A stretch of DNA of 64,000 nucleotides from Acinetobacter bouvetii (GCF_902753875.1 NZ_CADDTS010000043.1:1-64000); one strand, 5' to 3'; shown: positions 28,681-38,840, counted from the stretch's first letter. Numbers and translations: made by a program. Notes: generated by a model not told the origin, from the sequence alone.

Positions 28681-29795
28681 GCAGAGCTCTCCATCAGCTC
28701 CAAATAACGCTGTTGCACCGTATGTTTATGGAATTGCAGGCAATGTGCAGTCAATTCAGTTTCATCATAATGAACATAATCCCCGAAAATCGCCTGTTGC
28801 ATCGCCGCGGTCATACCGGCTTGGTCATTACATTGCACCAATAAGCCAAATTTCGCATGGTCTAAAATTTCCATGGGACCACTCGGGCAATTGGTACTCA
28901 CCACTTTAATTTTTGAGGCTAAAGCTTGAATCAGTACGCCTGGCAAGCCTTCCCAGTTAGAACTTAAGACAAACAGCTCCGCATATTTAAAATAAGCATA
29001 GGGATTAGGATCAAAGCCCGGCAAATCCACCACTTCACTTAGACCCAGTTCTTGAATAAGAGATTCAAACTCCGCTCTTAATTCACCTTCACCCAAAATA
29101 ATCAATCGGGTTTCCGGATGTTGTTGATGTAAGGCATGAAAAGCACGAATCAGAAAGCCAAAATTTTTGGCTTCGGTTAAACGTCCCACCGCCAGAATCA
29201 CTTTATTTTCAGGCTGAAAGAAACGATGCTCCACCGGCACTTGCAGTTTCTCAAAATAGGCATCATCGATGACCGGATTATAAATGGTGACTAAATTGTC
29301 TTTGCGATAAGCATAATATTCACGAAAATCTTCCATTACGCCTTGGGATACACAGACCACCTGACTGGCAGATGGATAGCTCATGTTGACCAGTGTTTTG
29401 AGCAGCCATTTTGCCATGCCCTGTAATTTCATATTTTTCGAAGGGGTTGAAACCTCGCGTAAAATCAATCGGGCCTGACTTTTGGCTAAACGCTTGGCCA
29501 ATGCTGCAATGATATTCGTATGGGTTTGGGTCGCCACCAGCACATCATAGTCCACCGCTTGCAAGCGTTTTTTCAGTGGGAAAATGGCATTGGCAACACG
29601 GCCACAGCTTAAGTCGATCAATTGAATCTGTGGGTCTACTTCGGGCAGTAAAGTGCCTTTTATCCCGGTAATATCACAGACCACCACATCTACTGCTCGC
29701 CCTTGCTGGACCAGATTATTGGCCAATTGAATCACGGTACGTTCTGCTCCGCCGCCCCCTAAGGTCGGCAAAAAAAACATGATTTTATTGAGCAT
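28677..29795 (-). CDS. Glycosyltransferase family 4
   Basis: A 372-aa GT-B enzyme with FFLPTLGGGGAERTVIQLAN near residue 8 and LSSNWEGLPGVLIQALAS near residue 283. The shared GGGAE start and the Glu-rich C-terminal motif relate it to PglJ/PglH-like enzymes. It is the first of the three module A glycosyltransferase genes transcribed and overlaps the next by four bases. Linkage and donor are unknown. Confidence 0.82.
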   Translation of the reverse strand: MLNKIMFFLPTLGGGGAERTVIQLANNLVQQGRAVDVVVCDITGIKGTLLPEVDPQIQLIDLSCGRVANAIFPLKKRLQAVDYDVLVATQTHTNIIAALAKRLAKSQARLILREVSTPSKNMKLQGMAKWLLKTLVNMSYPSASQVVCVSQGVMEDFREYYAYRKDNLVTIYNPVIDDAYFEKLQVPVEHRFFQPENKVILAVGRLTEAKNFGFLIRAFHALHQQHPETRLIILGEGELRAEFESLIQELGLSEVVDLPGFDPNPYAYFKYAELFVLSSNWEGLPGVLIQALASKIKVVSTNCPSGPMEILDHAKFGLLVQCNDQAGMTAAMQQAIFGDYVHYDETELTAHCLQFHKHTVQQRYLELMESSA

Positions 29796-29819
29796 AACAG
29801 TACCTGAAAATGGGAGAGA

Positions 29820-30374
29820 TTAATGAGCGTTTTTGGAGGCTTGCAGATCCATCGCACGTTGCACACGTTGCTGATAATCGGGGATGCCAGCAAGTTCAGA
29901 ATCACTGGCACAGCTGGCTTGAATCTTGGCGGCATAGTCCACAAAGCTTGAAACCACCTTGGCCGGTACACCAATCGCCACACTGTTGTCCGGAATATCT
30001 TTGGTCACTACCGACCCCGCACCAATCACTACATTGGAACCAATGTGGACACCCGGCATAATAATGCTATTGACCCCAATGAACACATGCGAACCGACCT
30101 GAATCGGCACAAAGCGTTGATAGCGTTTGCCATTCTGATCTTTGACCAGACAGGTACTGCCATCATGGGTGATAAATTTCACCCCGGAAGTTACCGTGAC
30201 ATGATCGCCAATGGAAATCAGAAACGGTTCTGAACCCCAGCTTTTAATATAGATGCGACAATGTTCGCCCACGTTGACGCCTTTTTTCCGCGCAAAAGCC
30301 ACACTGCCTTTGGCCATAAAATAGACCAAGTCCAATAGCGTATTGAAAACGGATTTTATCAATGCCATGCGCAT
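29820..30374 (-). CDS. Left-handed beta-helix acyltransferase (LacA/NodL-like)
   Basis: The 184-aa protein has a short amphipathic N-terminus, then hexapeptide-repeat turns from about residue 40 to 145, with a TVTSGVKFITHDG segment holding the probable catalytic His near residue 71 and VVIGAGSVVTKDIPDNSVAIG near the end. It probably O-acetylates a sugar in the glycan, using acetyl-CoA. It lies 24 bases upstream of the glycosyltransferase run. The acceptor is unknown; N-acetylation of an amino sugar is also possible. Confidence 0.75.
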   Translation of the reverse strand: MRMALIKSVFNTLLDLVYFMAKGSVAFARKKGVNVGEHCRIYIKSWGSEPFLISIGDHVTVTSGVKFITHDGSTCLVKDQNGKRYQRFVPIQVGSHVFIGVNSIIMPGVHIGSNVVIGAGSVVTKDIPDNSVAIGVPAKVVSSFVDYAAKIQASCASDSELAGIPDYQQRVQRAMDLQASKNAH

Positions 30375-30463
30375 GACCTTTTATAGCAGCGAAACAAAAA
30401 CAGAAGACAAGTGCAGTATTTTACGCCTAAATTGGTATGAGGCATATGATTGCACTGACAGGC

Positions 30464-31054
30464 TTATTTGATTTTTCGGGCAGGCACACCTACATACACC
30501 CCAGATTCATTCAGTGTCTTGGAAACCAAACTACAGGCACCGATTACACTGTTATCCGGAATATGCACGCCATCCAGTACCGTTACCCGGGCACCCAGCC
30601 AGATATTTTCACCCAGGCTGACCCCCTGCTTGGAAATCTGATCTTTCACCAAGGTATCCGGGTCATCAAATTTATGGTTACTGGCAATGATGATACTTTG
30701 CGTGCCAATACGGGTGTTATCGCCAATACTGACCCCACCACAGCCATTGATAAACGACTTGGAATTGATACTGACTTCACGACCAATGGCAATGTCACCG
30801 CCAAAACATTTGATATAACAACTTTCACCAATAAAACTGTTATCGGCAATAGTAAGCGATGCGCCCGCTTCCACAATCAGGCTGACGTGATCGCCAATAT
30901 AGACGTTTTTTCCAATCTTCACCTGCCCGGCAATTTCAAGCGTACTACCTTTACCAAAGTATTTAAAATTCGTGCTAAAAGCCTGATTATATAGGGCTTT
31001 ACGGCATTGCGCGGTGAACCAGTTCATGAGTTTTAAAACTTTAAAAAACATCAC
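30464..31054 (-). CDS. Left-handed beta-helix acyltransferase, second copy
   Basis: The 196-aa protein is a hexapeptide-repeat acetyltransferase with SIIIASNHKFDDPDT near residue 125 holding the likely catalytic His and a long insert before the last coils (LGENIWLGARVTVLDG, near residue 150). It differs clearly from the neighbouring acyltransferase, so this is not a recent duplication. Its start overlaps the stop of the flippase gene by four bases. A role in O-acetylating the module A glycan is inferred from context. Confidence 0.75.
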   Translation of the reverse strand: MMFFKVLKLMNWFTAQCRKALYNQAFSTNFKYFGKGSTLEIAGQVKIGKNVYIGDHVSLIVEAGASLTIADNSFIGESCYIKCFGGDIAIGREVSINSKSFINGCGGVSIGDNTRIGTQSIIIASNHKFDDPDTLVKDQISKQGVSLGENIWLGARVTVLDGVHIPDNSVIGACSLVSKTLNESGVYVGVPARKIK

Positions 31055-32223
31055 TTTTTGCTACTCCACACAGAAAATAAAATGGCAAAGTTATAGAAAA
31101 TCAGCGCAACCGGGACGGCCAGTAGCATATAGATTTTATTTTCCAGCAATACATATAAGCCGAAAAATAAAATAAATTTAATCAATAACTCAATCACCTG
31201 CAATCTAAACAGAATGTGGCTATGGCGCTGCGCAATCAAAAAGGCCGAACTGGGCGGATTACAGAAAATCGCCCAATAGCCCAAGGCCAAAATCTGGAAA
31301 TAGGTCGAGATGCCTACCCACTCTTTGCCAAATACCCAGAGATACAAGGATTCCGGCAACACAAAGAACACGGCAAATAGGGGCAAAGACAGCACACTGA
31401 GCAGCATACTGCTTTTCAGGGCTTCCTGACTCTGTTCGACATTTTTAAATTTGCGGATAAAGAACTGGCGAATGGTTTGCGACATTAAATTGATCGGCAC
31501 CCGCAATGTCCGTTCCACAATGGCGTAGAAGCCCATCGCCTGAACACCGACAAAATGCGACACCACATAATATGGCAAGTTATGCGAAAAACTGTTCAGC
31601 AAGGCATGCGGGGTATTGGAATAAATAAAATCTTTATAATGCTTAAACGCTTGCCAGCTGACCTGATAGAGCTGATTTTTCACAATATACAGCAATACAA
31701 ACAGCAGCATCAGCACCGAGCTGACGTTATAACTGTTGACCAGACTAATACTCATCAAGAAGGGCAAGCCCAGCTGTACCACCACCACAATCAGGCTACG
31801 GAAAATATTTAATGCGGCACAAAAATATTCGGCATGTGCAGCAAACTTGTAGTTATAGACACTTTGAATCAAAGTATTGGCCAACACGCCACTGCAAATT
31901 GCAGCGACCACAGCAGCATCAAAAATAAAACTTAAAATGATGGCACTGACCGCGACAATACCTGCAGAGAACATGGTTCCTTCAAAGATCAGACTTTTCT
32001 TGTCCTGCTCTTCCGCGACCAATAAGGCTTGATCGAGACGTAAATTGGCAATGGTGGATAAAACACTGACAACGGCCAAGGCAATGCCGTATTCACCAAA
32101 ATCTTGAACCGAATAGAGACGCGTTAAAAAAGGAAGTGCGATAAATGTAATTATCGCACCTACTAATAAACTCGACGTGATTAAGCCAATAGATTGATAT
32201 TTGGCAAAAATACGCGCAATCAT
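31051..32223 (-). CDS. wzx: Wzx-type flippase of module A
   Basis: The 390-aa hydrophobic protein has about twelve membrane segments and the polysaccharide-synthesis-type N-terminus ([23 protein letters not shown] near residue 30, in outline), marking a Wzx/MOP flippase. It should move lipid-linked module A glycan across the inner membrane. It is shorter than and distinct from the flippase at 19177-20643. It overlaps the genes on both sides. No polymerase accompanies it in this module. Confidence 0.87.
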   Translation of the reverse strand: MIARIFAKYQSIGLITSSLLVGAIITFIALPFLTRLYSVQDFGEYGIALAVVSVLSTIANLRLDQALLVAEEQDKKSLIFEGTMFSAGIVAVSAIILSFIFDAAVVAAICSGVLANTLIQSVYNYKFAAHAEYFCAALNIFRSLIVVVVQLGLPFLMSISLVNSYNVSSVLMLLFVLLYIVKNQLYQVSWQAFKHYKDFIYSNTPHALLNSFSHNLPYYVVSHFVGVQAMGFYAIVERTLRVPINLMSQTIRQFFIRKFKNVEQSQEALKSSMLLSVLSLPLFAVFFVLPESLYLWVFGKEWVGISTYFQILALGYWAIFCNPPSSAFLIAQRHSHILFRLQVIELLIKFILFFGLYVLLENKIYMLLAVPVALIFYNFAILFSVWSSKK

Positions 32224-33245
32224 GTCAGATTTTTAACGTACCAACGCATAGCCAGCTGAATACCGGCATCAATTCGAAATTCAGGTGCATAACCCAAGGC
32301 GTTTTCAATTTTGGCAATACTGGCTTGTGAATGTCGCACATCTCCGGCACGGAAGTCACGATAGACCGCATCTTTCACATAGTTCACGTCATTTTCCGCA
32401 AGTGCATTTTGAATGGCACGGTACAAATCATTCAAGGTGGTACGGTCACCCACGGCAACGTTATAGACCTGATTTTTTGCTTCATCGTCTTGCGTGGTCG
32501 CTGCCAAAATGTTGGCTTGCACAGTATTTTCAATAAAGCAGAAATCGCGGCTGGTTTCACCATCACCATTAATAAAGACATCATCGCCTGCAATCATGGC
32601 TGCGGTCCATTTCGGGATCACTGCAGCATATGCCCCTTCAGGATCTTGACGCTGCCCAAAGACATTAAAGTAGCGTAGGCCAATGGCTTTAAAGGCATAA
32701 CAACGGGCAAAGACATCGGCATACAGCTCATTGACATACTTGGTCACCGCATAAGGCGACAAAGGATTGCCAATATTTTCTTCTACTTTAGGCAATGCCG
32801 GATGGTCACCATAAGTGGAACTGCTGGCGGCATAGGTAAAGCTGGACACTTTGGCATCGCGTGCAGCCGTCAACATATTCAGGAAACCGCTGATGTTGGT
32901 GTCATTGGTGGTAATCGGGTCAGCAATTGAACGAGGCACAGAGCCCAGCGCTGCTTCATGCAGCACATAATCCACACCGATACAGGCTTTTTGGCAATCT
33001 TCCAGTTTACGAATATCGCCTTCATGGAAAGTGAATTTCGCCCATTGCTCAGATGATACTGCCTGTTGCACGGCATCCAAATTATGTTGATGACCTGTGG
33101 CAAAATTATCCAGACCAACCACGGTCTGATCGAGTTTCAACAGCGTTTCTAACAGATTAGAGCCAATAAAACCGGCTACGCCCGTGACCAACCACGTTTT
33201 CGGTGCTTGTTTTAACTGTTCACAAACGAGGTGATATTGACTCAT
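32220..33245 (-). CDS. UDP-HexNAc(A) 4-epimerase (WbpP/TviC-like)
   Basis: This extended short-chain dehydrogenase should epimerise C4 of UDP-GlcNAc or UDP-GlcNAcA. After a basic N-terminal helix it shows [14 protein letters not shown] near residue 22, the [10 protein letters not shown] catalytic Ser/Thr segment near residue 142 and [11 protein letters not shown] near residue 168 with the YxxxK dyad. I chose the ATG at 33245 (341 aa), which has AGGAAG upstream, over a GTG six codons earlier. With the neighbouring dehydrogenase it gives UDP-GalNAcA or UDP-GalNAc, as in the WbpO/WbpP and TviB/TviC pairs. Confidence 0.88.
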   Translation of the reverse strand: MSQYHLVCEQLKQAPKTWLVTGVAGFIGSNLLETLLKLDQTVVGLDNFATGHQHNLDAVQQAVSSEQWAKFTFHEGDIRKLEDCQKACIGVDYVLHEAALGSVPRSIADPITTNDTNISGFLNMLTAARDAKVSSFTYAASSSTYGDHPALPKVEENIGNPLSPYAVTKYVNELYADVFARCYAFKAIGLRYFNVFGQRQDPEGAYAAVIPKWTAAMIAGDDVFINGDGETSRDFCFIENTVQANILAATTQDDEAKNQVYNVAVGDRTTLNDLYRAIQNALAENDVNYVKDAVYRDFRAGDVRHSQASIAKIENALGYAPEFRIDAGIQLAMRWYVKNLT

Positions 33246-33271
33246 GGCTATGCTTCCTAACACTTTTTAAA

Positions 33272-34549
33272 TTACAAACGAAGATCAGATTCAGACTGCG
33301 CAAGCACATATTTTAAATCATATAAAACATGTTGTGCTTTACCCAAGGTACGAATTTTCTCTACGCCCATCGCTTTAAACTGCTCATGTGCAACTGCCAG
33401 AATGACTGCGTCATAACTGTTGTCTGTTAAAGTCGACACCGGACGAATACCATATTCATGTTCAGCTTCTTCGGCACTCACCCATGGATCATAAACATCC
33501 ACATTCACGTGATATTCTTTCAGTTCATTGACGATATCGATGATGCGGGTGTTACGGATATCAGGACAGTTTTCTTTAAAACTTAGGCCTAAAATCAGCA
33601 CTTTGGCATCTTCAACCTGAATGCGTTTTTTCAGCATTCCTTTCACCAGCTGAGTCACCACATAAGCGCCCATGCCATCATTCAGACGGCGACCAGCTAA
33701 AATAATTTCCGGGTTATAACCAATCGCTTGTGCTTTATGAGTCAAATAGTAAGGATCGACACCGATACAATGACCGCCGACCAGACCTGGACGGAAAGGC
33801 AGGAAGTTCCATTTGGTTCCTGCCGCCTGAAGTACGGCTTCAGTATCAATACCCATCTTGTTGAAAATTAAGGCAAGTTCATTAATCAGGGCAATATTGA
33901 CATCACGCTGGGTATTTTCAATCACTTTAGCGGCTTCCGCCACTTTAATGCTGGCCGCTTTATGTGTGCCTGCCTGAATAATCAGGTTATAGACTTGATC
34001 GACAAAGTCAGCCACTTCAGGGGTTGAGCCTGAAGTGATTTTGAGAATATTGGTCACGCGGTGCAGTTTATCACCCGGGTTAATGCGCTCTGGACTATAA
34101 CCAGCATAGAAGTCTTGATTGAATTTCAAGTTTGAGACTTTTTCCAGTTCAGGAATACAGACTTCTTCTGTTGCTCCCGGATAAACCGTAGATTCATAAA
34201 CGACGATATCGCCTTTTTTCAACACCTTACCAATACTGTTCGAGGCTTTCACCAACGGGGTTAAATCCGGTTGTTTATATTGGTCAATTGGCGTTGGTAC
34301 GGTAACAATAAAGAAGTTACAGTCTTTTAAGTCTTCTAGATTTGCAGTATAAGCTAATTGGTTCGCTTGTTTTAATTCTTCAGGTGATACCTCTAAGGTA
34401 TGATCTTGACCGCTTTTTAATTCATCAATGCGTTTTTGATGGATATCAAAACCAACAACAGGGACTTGTTTTCCAAACTCTACAGCTAAGGGTAAACCTA
34501 CATAACCTAGCCCAATAATTGCTATTTTCAGTTCAGAGAGTTGTAACAT
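33272..34549 (-). CDS. gna: UDP-N-acetylhexosamine 6-dehydrogenase (Gna/WbpO/TviB-like)
   Basis: This enzyme oxidises UDP-GlcNAc or UDP-GalNAc to the uronic acid. The 425-aa protein has GLGYVG at residues 13-18, [10 protein letters not shown] near residue 151, the Lys-Asn pair in [15 protein letters not shown] near residue 204 and [11 protein letters not shown] with the catalytic Cys261, which place it in the WbpO/TviB branch. It is the first gene of the leftward sugar operon, directly divergent from wza, the usual place of gna in Acinetobacter K loci. Confidence 0.9.
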   Translation of the reverse strand: MLQLSELKIAIIGLGYVGLPLAVEFGKQVPVVGFDIHQKRIDELKSGQDHTLEVSPEELKQANQLAYTANLEDLKDCNFFIVTVPTPIDQYKQPDLTPLVKASNSIGKVLKKGDIVVYESTVYPGATEEVCIPELEKVSNLKFNQDFYAGYSPERINPGDKLHRVTNILKITSGSTPEVADFVDQVYNLIIQAGTHKAASIKVAEAAKVIENTQRDVNIALINELALIFNKMGIDTEAVLQAAGTKWNFLPFRPGLVGGHCIGVDPYYLTHKAQAIGYNPEIILAGRRLNDGMGAYVVTQLVKGMLKKRIQVEDAKVLILGLSFKENCPDIRNTRIIDIVNELKEYHVNVDVYDPWVSAEEAEHEYGIRPVSTLTDNSYDAVILAVAHEQFKAMGVEKIRTLGKAQHVLYDLKYVLAQSESDLRL

Positions 34550-34929
34550 ATAGAAGCCTATGCGATCGATGAATTTTGACTCATCGTGACGTTGTAAATA
34601 GCATTATAATATAGCAGAAATTTCAGTGATTTTAATTGTAAAATATTGTCTTTATATGCCTGACCATTCAAAGGGGCAATTTAGCTCGATCTTAAAATGA
34701 TACTTGAGAATATGCGCAGTTACAGTAATTTTAAATTTCTCATAATTCTTCTATTTAACCACAAGAAGACCTTGATTTCCTTGATATATTAAACATCTTA
34801 CGATTCAATAACATATTATGCTATGTAACAAGAGATTAATAATATAAAATAATCGTGTTAAAATTATATATTTCCGGCTAATTGTGCCTCTATTTTAATT
34901 TCAAATTATTTTTATAAACAGGATTTCGA
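34550..34929. promoter_or_regulatory. Divergent promoter region of the K locus (gna leftward, wza rightward)
   Basis: This 380-base AT-rich gap must drive both the export genes and the long sugar operon. It holds ATTATAAT at 34603-34610, which reads as a perfect TATAAT box on both strands, about 54 bases from the gna start. No good -35 partner sits 16-18 bases away on either strand, so the promoter assignment is tentative. I found no JUMPstart/ops-like element. Confidence 0.45.
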
Positions 34930-36033
34930 GTGAGTTACTACCGTTATAGCATTATGTTTGTACTTAGTTTAGGAATGACTGGTTGTGCCATTACATCAGG
35001 TCTTCAAACTTATGACTTACCAAGCGAAGGGGTTTATCAAACTGATTTGGGCACTCAGGTCAATGTAGTCAAACTCACCCAGGAATCCTTATTTGCAGTA
35101 CAACCAGCCGAAATCAATATTCGTCAGGATTACGCACATTTATTTAATAGCTCACATAAAAATTACAAATTAAGTCCTGGAGATATTCTTTCTATTTATC
35201 TATGGGCCTATCCTGAAATTACTCCGCCTACAAATAACATTAATAACGAACAAGGTATTCAGGCCAATGGTTATCAAATTGACCAAGGTGGTTATATTCA
35301 ATTTCCTATGATTGGCCGATACAAAGCTGCAGGAAAATCATTAACACAAGTTAATCAGGAATTGCGTAGCCAACTTTCTCGTTATTTAAAAACGCCGGAT
35401 GTCATTGCTCGCGTCCTGTCTTATCAGGGACAACGTTATTCAGTACAAGGTAATGTGATGAAAGGCGGTCAATTTGCGCTGAGTGATCAACCTGTCAGTG
35501 TCTATACTGCATTAGGTATGGCAGGCGGGGTAAATGCTCAACAAGGAGATAACACCTCCATTACCCTGGTCAGACAAGGTCGTACCTATAAACTCAATAG
35601 TATCGAGCTGGAAAAAGCCGGACTGTCGCTACATAACTTGCTGATTCAGCCGAATGACACTTTGTATGTCAATTCACGTGAAAATCAAAAAATTTATGTG
35701 ATGGGTGAATCTGGCAAAAACCAGTCTATTCCAATGCGTGATCAAGGCATGAGTTTAAGTGATGTATTGGGGGAAAGTTTGGGTTTAAATCCAAACTCTG
35801 CAAGTCGCAGCAAAATTTATGTAGTGCGTAGCAATGCCGTTGATACTTCTACAGAAGTATATCAATTGGATCTCACCAGTATTGCTGATTTCGGTTTAGC
35901 CAATAAGTTCAAAATGCACAGCAATGATATTGTATATATTGATGCTTCAGGCTTGGCACGCTGGCAACGTATTGTTAACCAAATGGTTCCATTCTCTAGC
36001 CTAGTGAATACCGCCAACAATTTAGGCAACTAA
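34930..36033 (+). CDS. wza: Outer membrane polysaccharide export lipoprotein Wza
   Basis: Wza forms the outer-membrane channel for capsule export. The 367-aa protein starts at a GTG with AGGA six bases upstream and has a lipoprotein signal with LGMTGC lipobox (Cys near residue 19). The polysaccharide biosynthesis/export domain follows, with KLSPGDILSIYLWAYPEI near residue 78 and later SLBB-type repeats. It is the first gene of wza-wzb-wzc, with wzb starting two bases after its stop. Confidence 0.95.
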   Translation: MSYYRYSIMFVLSLGMTGCAITSGLQTYDLPSEGVYQTDLGTQVNVVKLTQESLFAVQPAEINIRQDYAHLFNSSHKNYKLSPGDILSIYLWAYPEITPPTNNINNEQGIQANGYQIDQGGYIQFPMIGRYKAAGKSLTQVNQELRSQLSRYLKTPDVIARVLSYQGQRYSVQGNVMKGGQFALSDQPVSVYTALGMAGGVNAQQGDNTSITLVRQGRTYKLNSIELEKAGLSLHNLLIQPNDTLYVNSRENQKIYVMGESGKNQSIPMRDQGMSLSDVLGESLGLNPNSASRSKIYVVRSNAVDTSTEVYQLDLTSIADFGLANKFKMHSNDIVYIDASGLARWQRIVNQMVPFSSLVNTANNLGN

Positions 36034-36034
36034 T

Positions 36035-36463
36035 ATGAATATTCAAAGTATTCTTGTCGTTTGCGTGGGTAATATCTGCCGTAGCCCTATGGCAGAATAT
36101 TTCCTAAAACAGCAATACCCGAATCTTCATATTGAATCAGCTGGTATTTCCGGTTTAACCGGTCATGCAGCGGATCAAAAGGCTCATCTTTGCATGCAGC
36201 GTTTGGGTATTGATATGAGTGCACATGTTGCCAAAAAACTGAATGCAAGCCAGATCAAAAAGGCGGACTTGGTTTTGGTCATGAGTCAAAACCAGCAAAA
36301 GCATATCGAGCAAACCTGGCCCTTTGCAAAGGGCAAAACTTTCCGCTTGGGGCATTGGCAGGGTAAAAATGTTCCCGACCCTTTCCAGCATGATCAGTTG
36401 ATCTTTGATGAAACCTGTCAGTTAATCCAAGATTGTATTAGCGACTGGACACAACATATTTAA
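36035..36463 (+). CDS. wzb: Low-molecular-weight protein tyrosine phosphatase Wzb
   Basis: Wzb removes phosphate from the tyrosine-rich tail of Wzc, letting the polymerisation/export cycle turn over. The 142-aa protein has the CX5R loop in VCVGNICRSP (Cys10, Arg16) and the general-acid Asp in VPDPFQHD near residue 115. It sits in the fixed wza-wzb-wzc order. Confidence 0.95.
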   Translation: MNIQSILVVCVGNICRSPMAEYFLKQQYPNLHIESAGISGLTGHAADQKAHLCMQRLGIDMSAHVAKKLNASQIKKADLVLVMSQNQQKHIEQTWPFAKGKTFRLGHWQGKNVPDPFQHDQLIFDETCQLIQDCISDWTQHI

Positions 36464-36481
36464 CTTTTTGATAGCAAGATT

Positions 36482-38668
36482 ATGAGCCAAAATACCAATA
36501 CTGAAGACACCATTGATTTAAAAGAACTCTTCTTTTCCCTGATTGCTCAGTGGAAACTCATTGCACTCTGTATCATTTTAAGTTTGGTGTGTGCATTACT
36601 TTATCTTAGAACAACACCTGACACCTATTCAGTAGATGCTTTAGTACAAGTGGAAGAAAGCAAAGGTGCTTCTGCTGCATTATTGGGTGATTTGTCAGAC
36701 ATGATTGAGCAGAAACAACCTGCTCAGACTGAAATTGAACTGCTAAAGTCCCGTTTAGTCCTAGGCTCTGTCATCAAAAACTTGAATCTGGATTTAAGCA
36801 TTTCTGGCACAGAAAATAGCTTTTTTGATCGCTTGTTAAATCCACATGAATATCAAACTCAATACCAACACAAATCAGTCCTTTTTAAAGACGATACTCA
36901 ATCTTTTGATGTACGAAAATTTGATGTTCCTGTCGACTACCTCGACAAAGAGCTATTGCTGAATTTTGAAGCCAATAAATTTAGCTTAACAGATGCAAAA
37001 ACACGTCAAGTTGTTTTGACTGCACCAATTAACCAAGAAAGTCAGCTTTCTACTGCATCTGGAATCTGGAAAGTCGCCATTTATACCCGTGACCAACTAA
37101 AAGACAGCTATCAAATTCAAAAAATGTCGTTACCAGCGGCTATGCTATCAATTACGGACAATTATTCTGTAGCTGAAAAAGGCAAACTGACCGGTATTTT
37201 AGGTTTAAATTATCAAGGTCAAGATAAAGAACATATTACCCAAGTCCTTAACGCTATTTTGGTCGCATATAGCCATCAGAACATTGAGCGTCGTTCTGCC
37301 GAAACTGCCCAAACGCTGAAATTCCTTGAAGAACAATTACCAGAATTAAAACAACAACTGGACGTTGCTGAACGAGAATTCAACAAATTCCGTCAACAAT
37401 ATAATACCGTTGATGTCACCAAAGAATCAGAACTGTATTTGACCCAAAGCATTCAACTTGAAACATCGAAAGCTGAATTGGAACAAAAACTGGCAGAAGC
37501 CGCAGCCAAATACACCAATGAACATCCGGTGATGCAGCAAATGAGCGCACAACTGGGAGCAATTAACACAAAAATTGCTGAGTTGAATAACACCCTCAAA
37601 CAATTACCTGATTTACAACGCCGTTACTTACAGCTCTATCGTGAAGTTGAGGTTAAGCAACAACTGTATACTGCTTTACTTAACTCGTACCAACAACTCC
37701 GTATTGCCAAAGCGGGTGAAATTGGTAATGTCCGAGTTGTCGATACCGCAGTATTGCCAATTGAACCGATTAAACCGAAGAAACTGATTGTTCTGATTTT
37801 ATCTATTTTTGTCGGTGGCTTCCTCGGTACCCTGTTAGCATTACTACGTAACATGATGCGCTCAGGAATTAAAGATTCCGAGCAGATTGAAAATGAATTG
37901 GATCTGCCGGTTTATGCAACAGTTCCTCGTTCACCGATTCAGGAAAGCCGTATTAAACTGCTGAAGAAGAAAAAGCATATTCCTATTTTAGCCATTAAAA
38001 ATGGTGATGATATTGCCATTGAAAGTTTACGCAGCATGCGTACTGCAATTCATTTTGCATTAAGTAAAGCCAAAAACAATATCATCATGATTTCTGGCCC
38101 TGCTCCTGAAGTGGGTAAATCATTTATTTCGACCAACCTGGCAACAATTTTGGCACAAAGCAATAAACGGGTGCTAATTATTGATGGTGATATGCGTCGT
38201 GGTTATTTGCATAAATACTTTAATCAGGATAATCAATCAGGTCTGGCTGAATATTTAAATGGCCTACAAGCACTCGAAAGTATTGTCAAATCCACAGAAG
38301 TGCCTCAATTAGATGTGATTACACGGGGTAAAAGTCCGGCAAATCCATCCGAGCTACTCAGTTCTGCAAAATTTGTTGAACTTCTAGATAAAATTTCACC
38401 GCTATATGACCATATTATTATTGATACCCCACCAGTATTAGCTGTGACAGATGGTATTATCATTTCACAATATGCTGGCGTGAATCTGGTCATTGCACGT
38501 TATGCTAAATCACAAATGAAAGAACTCGAATTGACCATTAACCGATTCGAACAAGTTGATGTCAAGGTGAATGGCTTCATTTTAAATGATATCCAGCGTG
38601 GTAGCGCGGGTTATGGTTATGGCTACAACTATGCTTATGGCTATAAAGCATCCAAAGATCATGATTAA
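36482..38668 (+). CDS. wzc: Polysaccharide co-polymerase and tyrosine autokinase Wzc
   Basis: Wzc sets chain length and couples polymerisation to Wza export. The 728-aa protein has an N-terminal Wzz-like domain bounded by membrane segments near residues 20-45 and 430-455, a periplasmic coiled-coil region, and a cytoplasmic kinase with Walker A GPAPEVGKS near residues 538-546, an IIDGDMRRG Walker A' segment and IIDTPP. The C-terminus is a tyrosine cluster (GYGYGYNYAYGY), the autophosphorylation tail removed of phosphate by Wzb. A strong terminator follows. Confidence 0.95.
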   Translation: MSQNTNTEDTIDLKELFFSLIAQWKLIALCIILSLVCALLYLRTTPDTYSVDALVQVEESKGASAALLGDLSDMIEQKQPAQTEIELLKSRLVLGSVIKNLNLDLSISGTENSFFDRLLNPHEYQTQYQHKSVLFKDDTQSFDVRKFDVPVDYLDKELLLNFEANKFSLTDAKTRQVVLTAPINQESQLSTASGIWKVAIYTRDQLKDSYQIQKMSLPAAMLSITDNYSVAEKGKLTGILGLNYQGQDKEHITQVLNAILVAYSHQNIERRSAETAQTLKFLEEQLPELKQQLDVAEREFNKFRQQYNTVDVTKESELYLTQSIQLETSKAELEQKLAEAAAKYTNEHPVMQQMSAQLGAINTKIAELNNTLKQLPDLQRRYLQLYREVEVKQQLYTALLNSYQQLRIAKAGEIGNVRVVDTAVLPIEPIKPKKLIVLILSIFVGGFLGTLLALLRNMMRSGIKDSEQIENELDLPVYATVPRSPIQESRIKLLKKKKHIPILAIKNGDDIAIESLRSMRTAIHFALSKAKNNIIMISGPAPEVGKSFISTNLATILAQSNKRVLIIDGDMRRGYLHKYFNQDNQSGLAEYLNGLQALESIVKSTEVPQLDVITRGKSPANPSELLSSAKFVELLDKISPLYDHIIIDTPPVLAVTDGIIISQYAGVNLVIARYAKSQMKELELTINRFEQVDVKVNGFILNDIQRGSAGYGYGYNYAYGYKASKDHD

Positions 38669-38706
38669 GTAAAATGAGTTGAGATCTACTGATTAAACTT
38701 ATACTC

Positions 38707-38740
38707 AAAAGCCAGCGCCCAGCGCTGGCTTTTGTTTTTG
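38707..38740 (+). terminator. Rho-independent terminator after wzc
   Basis: A 12-bp perfect stem (AAAAGCCAGCGC at 38707-38718 with its complement at 38722-38733), three-base loop, followed by GTTTTTG. It closes the wza-wzb-wzc transcript. Confidence 0.85.
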
Positions 38741-38776
38741 GTGTTATTTAACTGCCGCCATGAAACGCTCAGTCTA

Positions 38777-38840
38777 CAGTTTTTAAAACTGAACATTTCA
38801 TTTTCTAAATAAAATAAATATTTTATTGTATGAGAAATGT
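38777..38840. repeat. Two adjacent hairpins between wzc and the first FKBP gene
   Basis: CAGTTTT-T-AAAACTG forms a 7-bp hairpin at 38777-38791. It is followed by nested inverted repeats, with ACATTTC at 38793-38799 pairing GAAATGT at 38834-38840 around an inner AATAAAATA/TATTTTATT pair at 38808-38827. The position, after the terminator and ahead of the next gene, is compatible with a transcript leader or protein-binding site; no function is assigned. Confidence 0.4.

Noticed and set aside
22061-34549. A second Wzy polymerase in module A
   Set aside because: Each ORF here has another clear identity; the only many-membrane-segment protein is the flippase at 31051-32223, whose N-terminus is that of Wzx.
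34550-34929. A JUMPstart/ops element in the K-locus promoter region
   Set aside because: I looked for the GGCGGTAG core on both strands and found none. The CTACCGT at about 34938 lies inside wza coding sequence.
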